Shown here: positions 47,786 through 48,652 of the stretch, piece after piece
How the letters are laid out: every line of letters begins with the position of its first letter
Position numbering within the stretch: position 1 is the stretch's first letter
Virus record (IMG/VR): IMGVR_UViG_3300036760_000333
Location: 1-48,652 of that record
Direction: 5' to 3' (one strand)
DNA length: 48,652 bases
Origin: a virus
The notes under the pieces: generated by a model
Database searches by the model: none
The model's input: only the letters and a program-made list of their open reading frames with translations
Told to the model about the DNA's origin: nothing
Position numbers and translations under genes: made by a program

Positions 47786-48082
47786 ATGGGAGAGACAGAC
47801 GTGGAACAATGGGAGATCGAATTGAAGGCTAACGTAGCTCAAGCGCTTCAATTTGAGGCGGCAGTTGCTTATGTTGCGGCCAACTATGAGAGCCTCAAGG
47901 TAATTCAACTTACGGCAGAGCGAGAGGGGCGCTTTGGGCGATTCCTCAAAGACCGCGCCCCGCTATTCGTAGATAGCGCCCCCGACATGGACGCGGAAAC
48001 CATCGCCTTTGAGGTGAACCGCCTCATCGTCGCTGAGTTCGGGCGGCCAACGGGGATCATATTCAACGGCGTTCAACTCTAA
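47786..48082 (+). CDS. Unknown 98-aa early protein
   Basis: AGGGAG inside the 28-bp repeat precedes the ATG. MGETDVEQWEIELKANVAQA, mostly helical, acidic. No known motif. Confidence 0.6.
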   Translation: MGETDVEQWEIELKANVAQALQFEAAVAYVAANYESLKVIQLTAEREGRFGRFLKDRAPLFVDSAPDMDAETIAFEVNRLIVAEFGRPTGIIFNGVQL

Positions 48083-48106
48083 CCAAAGGGCATTAGGAGT
48101 CTAACA

Positions 48107-48614
48107 ATGACAACTGGAAAGCGTTACGCTCTGTGCGAGGACGAAATTACCATTGGCGGCGTTCAAATTCCATGCGCTGTACTGGACGACGAGACCCGTG
48201 TACTCACCAGCAAAGGCTATCTACAAGCCTTAAACCGCCCATGGAAAGGAACTTACGCTTACGAAAAGCTCCCATCGTTCGTAAGTGCCCCAAACCTTGA
48301 GCCGTTTATTGACAGCGACTTAAGGCGTGTACTTATCCCCGTCGAATACGAGAACCTGAGGGGGCAAAAGGTCAGCGGCTTTCGTGCCGATTCACTCCCT
48401 CGCGTTGTGGCAGTACCATCCGTTCAATCCGCGCCGCCCTGCCCTCGTTGGCCGCCTCACGAACGACCTCGTCTATATGCGCCTTGCACCGGGCGTATTA
48501 GAGGAGCTAAAGCAGCGCGAGCCAAGAATCCCAGCAACAGGAAGGCGCAAGCACAAGCTATTGCGGATCATGGCCGCGCCGATTGTAATCCCAAAACATA
48601 AGAAGGCAAAATGA
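48107..48614 (+). pseudogene. P63C-domain phage gene, internally deleted and frameshifted
   Basis: Frame 1 (48107 to ~48380) reads ALCEDEITIGGVQIPCAVLD, TRVLTSKGYLQALNR and ADSLPRV, the N-part of P63C-domain phage proteins. Frame 2 (from ~48384) reads RPALVGRLTNDLVYMRLAPG and VLEELKQ...GRRKHK, the family's C-terminal domain. About 120 residues between, and the last ~40, are missing. Frame 2 runs straight into the 14-aa cassette micro-ORF. Either a decayed gene or a junction artefact. Confidence 0.7.
48570..48614 (+). CDS. 14-aa micro-ORF (copy 3)
   Basis: MAAPIVIPKHKKAK in frame with the P63C C-terminal fragment and overlapping the next start. Third occurrence of the same peptide. Confidence 0.35.
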   Translation: MAAPIVIPKHKKAK

Positions 48615-48652
48615 CATTCTCATCACAACTCATCAAGCTCCATGCTTGCGCC
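48611..48652 (+). CDS. Alanine-rich repeat protein, 5' end (cut by window end)
   Basis: MTFSSQLIKLHACA, identical to the start of copies B and C. It probably continues at position 458 or 1222, or into copy A. Confidence 0.7.
   Translation, partial: MTFSSQLIKLHACA

Larger units (their letters stand above)
48563..48652. repeat. Terminal 90-bp overlap with 368-457 and 1132-1221
   Basis: The last 90 bases are identical to both internal sites; identity begins at GCGGATC. It covers the micro-ORF and the first 14 codons of the Ala-rich gene. Typical of a circular or terminally redundant assembly that was not trimmed, here complicated by a repeat. Confidence 0.85.

Noticed and set aside
44871-48652. 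Search for an integrase that would explain the tRNA-like element as attP
   Set aside because: No tyrosine or serine recombinase motif seen in any translation of the window, so temperate integration is not supported.

Overview
The window reads as one nearly complete genome of a tailed, short-tailed (podovirus-like) phage. It is GC-rich, gene-dense and probably circular or terminally redundant. The host cannot be named from sequence. A lipoprotein with a lipobox, several Sec-type signal peptides, a beta-barrel-like membrane protein and an M15-type endolysin suggest a Gram-negative bacterium. No integrase, tail tube, sheath or tape-measure gene is visible. The gene order packaging-portal-scaffold-coat-adaptor-hub-ejection proteins resembles P22-type phages, while the coat protein looks like the N4 gp56/DUF4043 type.

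Layout. (1) A rightward region runs from 46.3 kb to the end and continues at 0-3.2 kb. It holds small unknown genes, a broken P63C-domain gene, and an array of alanine-rich repeat genes in about 764-bp cassettes. The last 90 bases equal 368-457 and 1132-1221, so the ends probably join through this cassette. (2) A leftward DNA-metabolism block covers 15.7-3.3 kb: Rad52-like annealing protein, a DNA methyltransferase cut in two by an antisense HNH gene, a second HNH gene beside a methyltransferase remnant, a DUF5131 protein, a nuclease, a replication protein and DnaB helicase. Many micro-genes overlap stop-to-start by 1-4 bases, implying translational coupling. (3) A leftward late block covers 44.9-16.1 kb: small genes, a secreted 546-aa protein, terminase, portal, scaffold, coat, adaptor, a 1414-aa hub, ejection proteins (one with a zinc-protease motif), fibres and surface proteins, then lysis genes.

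Regulation is the most striking part. Seven promoters share CTTGAC(A/T), a 17-base spacer and a TATATT-like -10 box; five have a CAAAAT-like block 11-13 bases upstream of the -35. Three start transcripts whose first bases enter a long hairpin, and the loop of that hairpin is complementary to sequence just downstream: 46.2 kb rightward, 15.9 kb leftward, 3.27 kb leftward. Three others start short ORF-free units that end in intrinsic terminators: 16971-17071 rightward, 45608-45479 leftward and 45877-45676 leftward. The genome therefore appears to combine crossing-helix leader RNAs with several small RNAs. I do not recognise these as described elements.

Limits: all functions come from reading translations and motifs by eye. 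No database search, folding program or coverage data was available.
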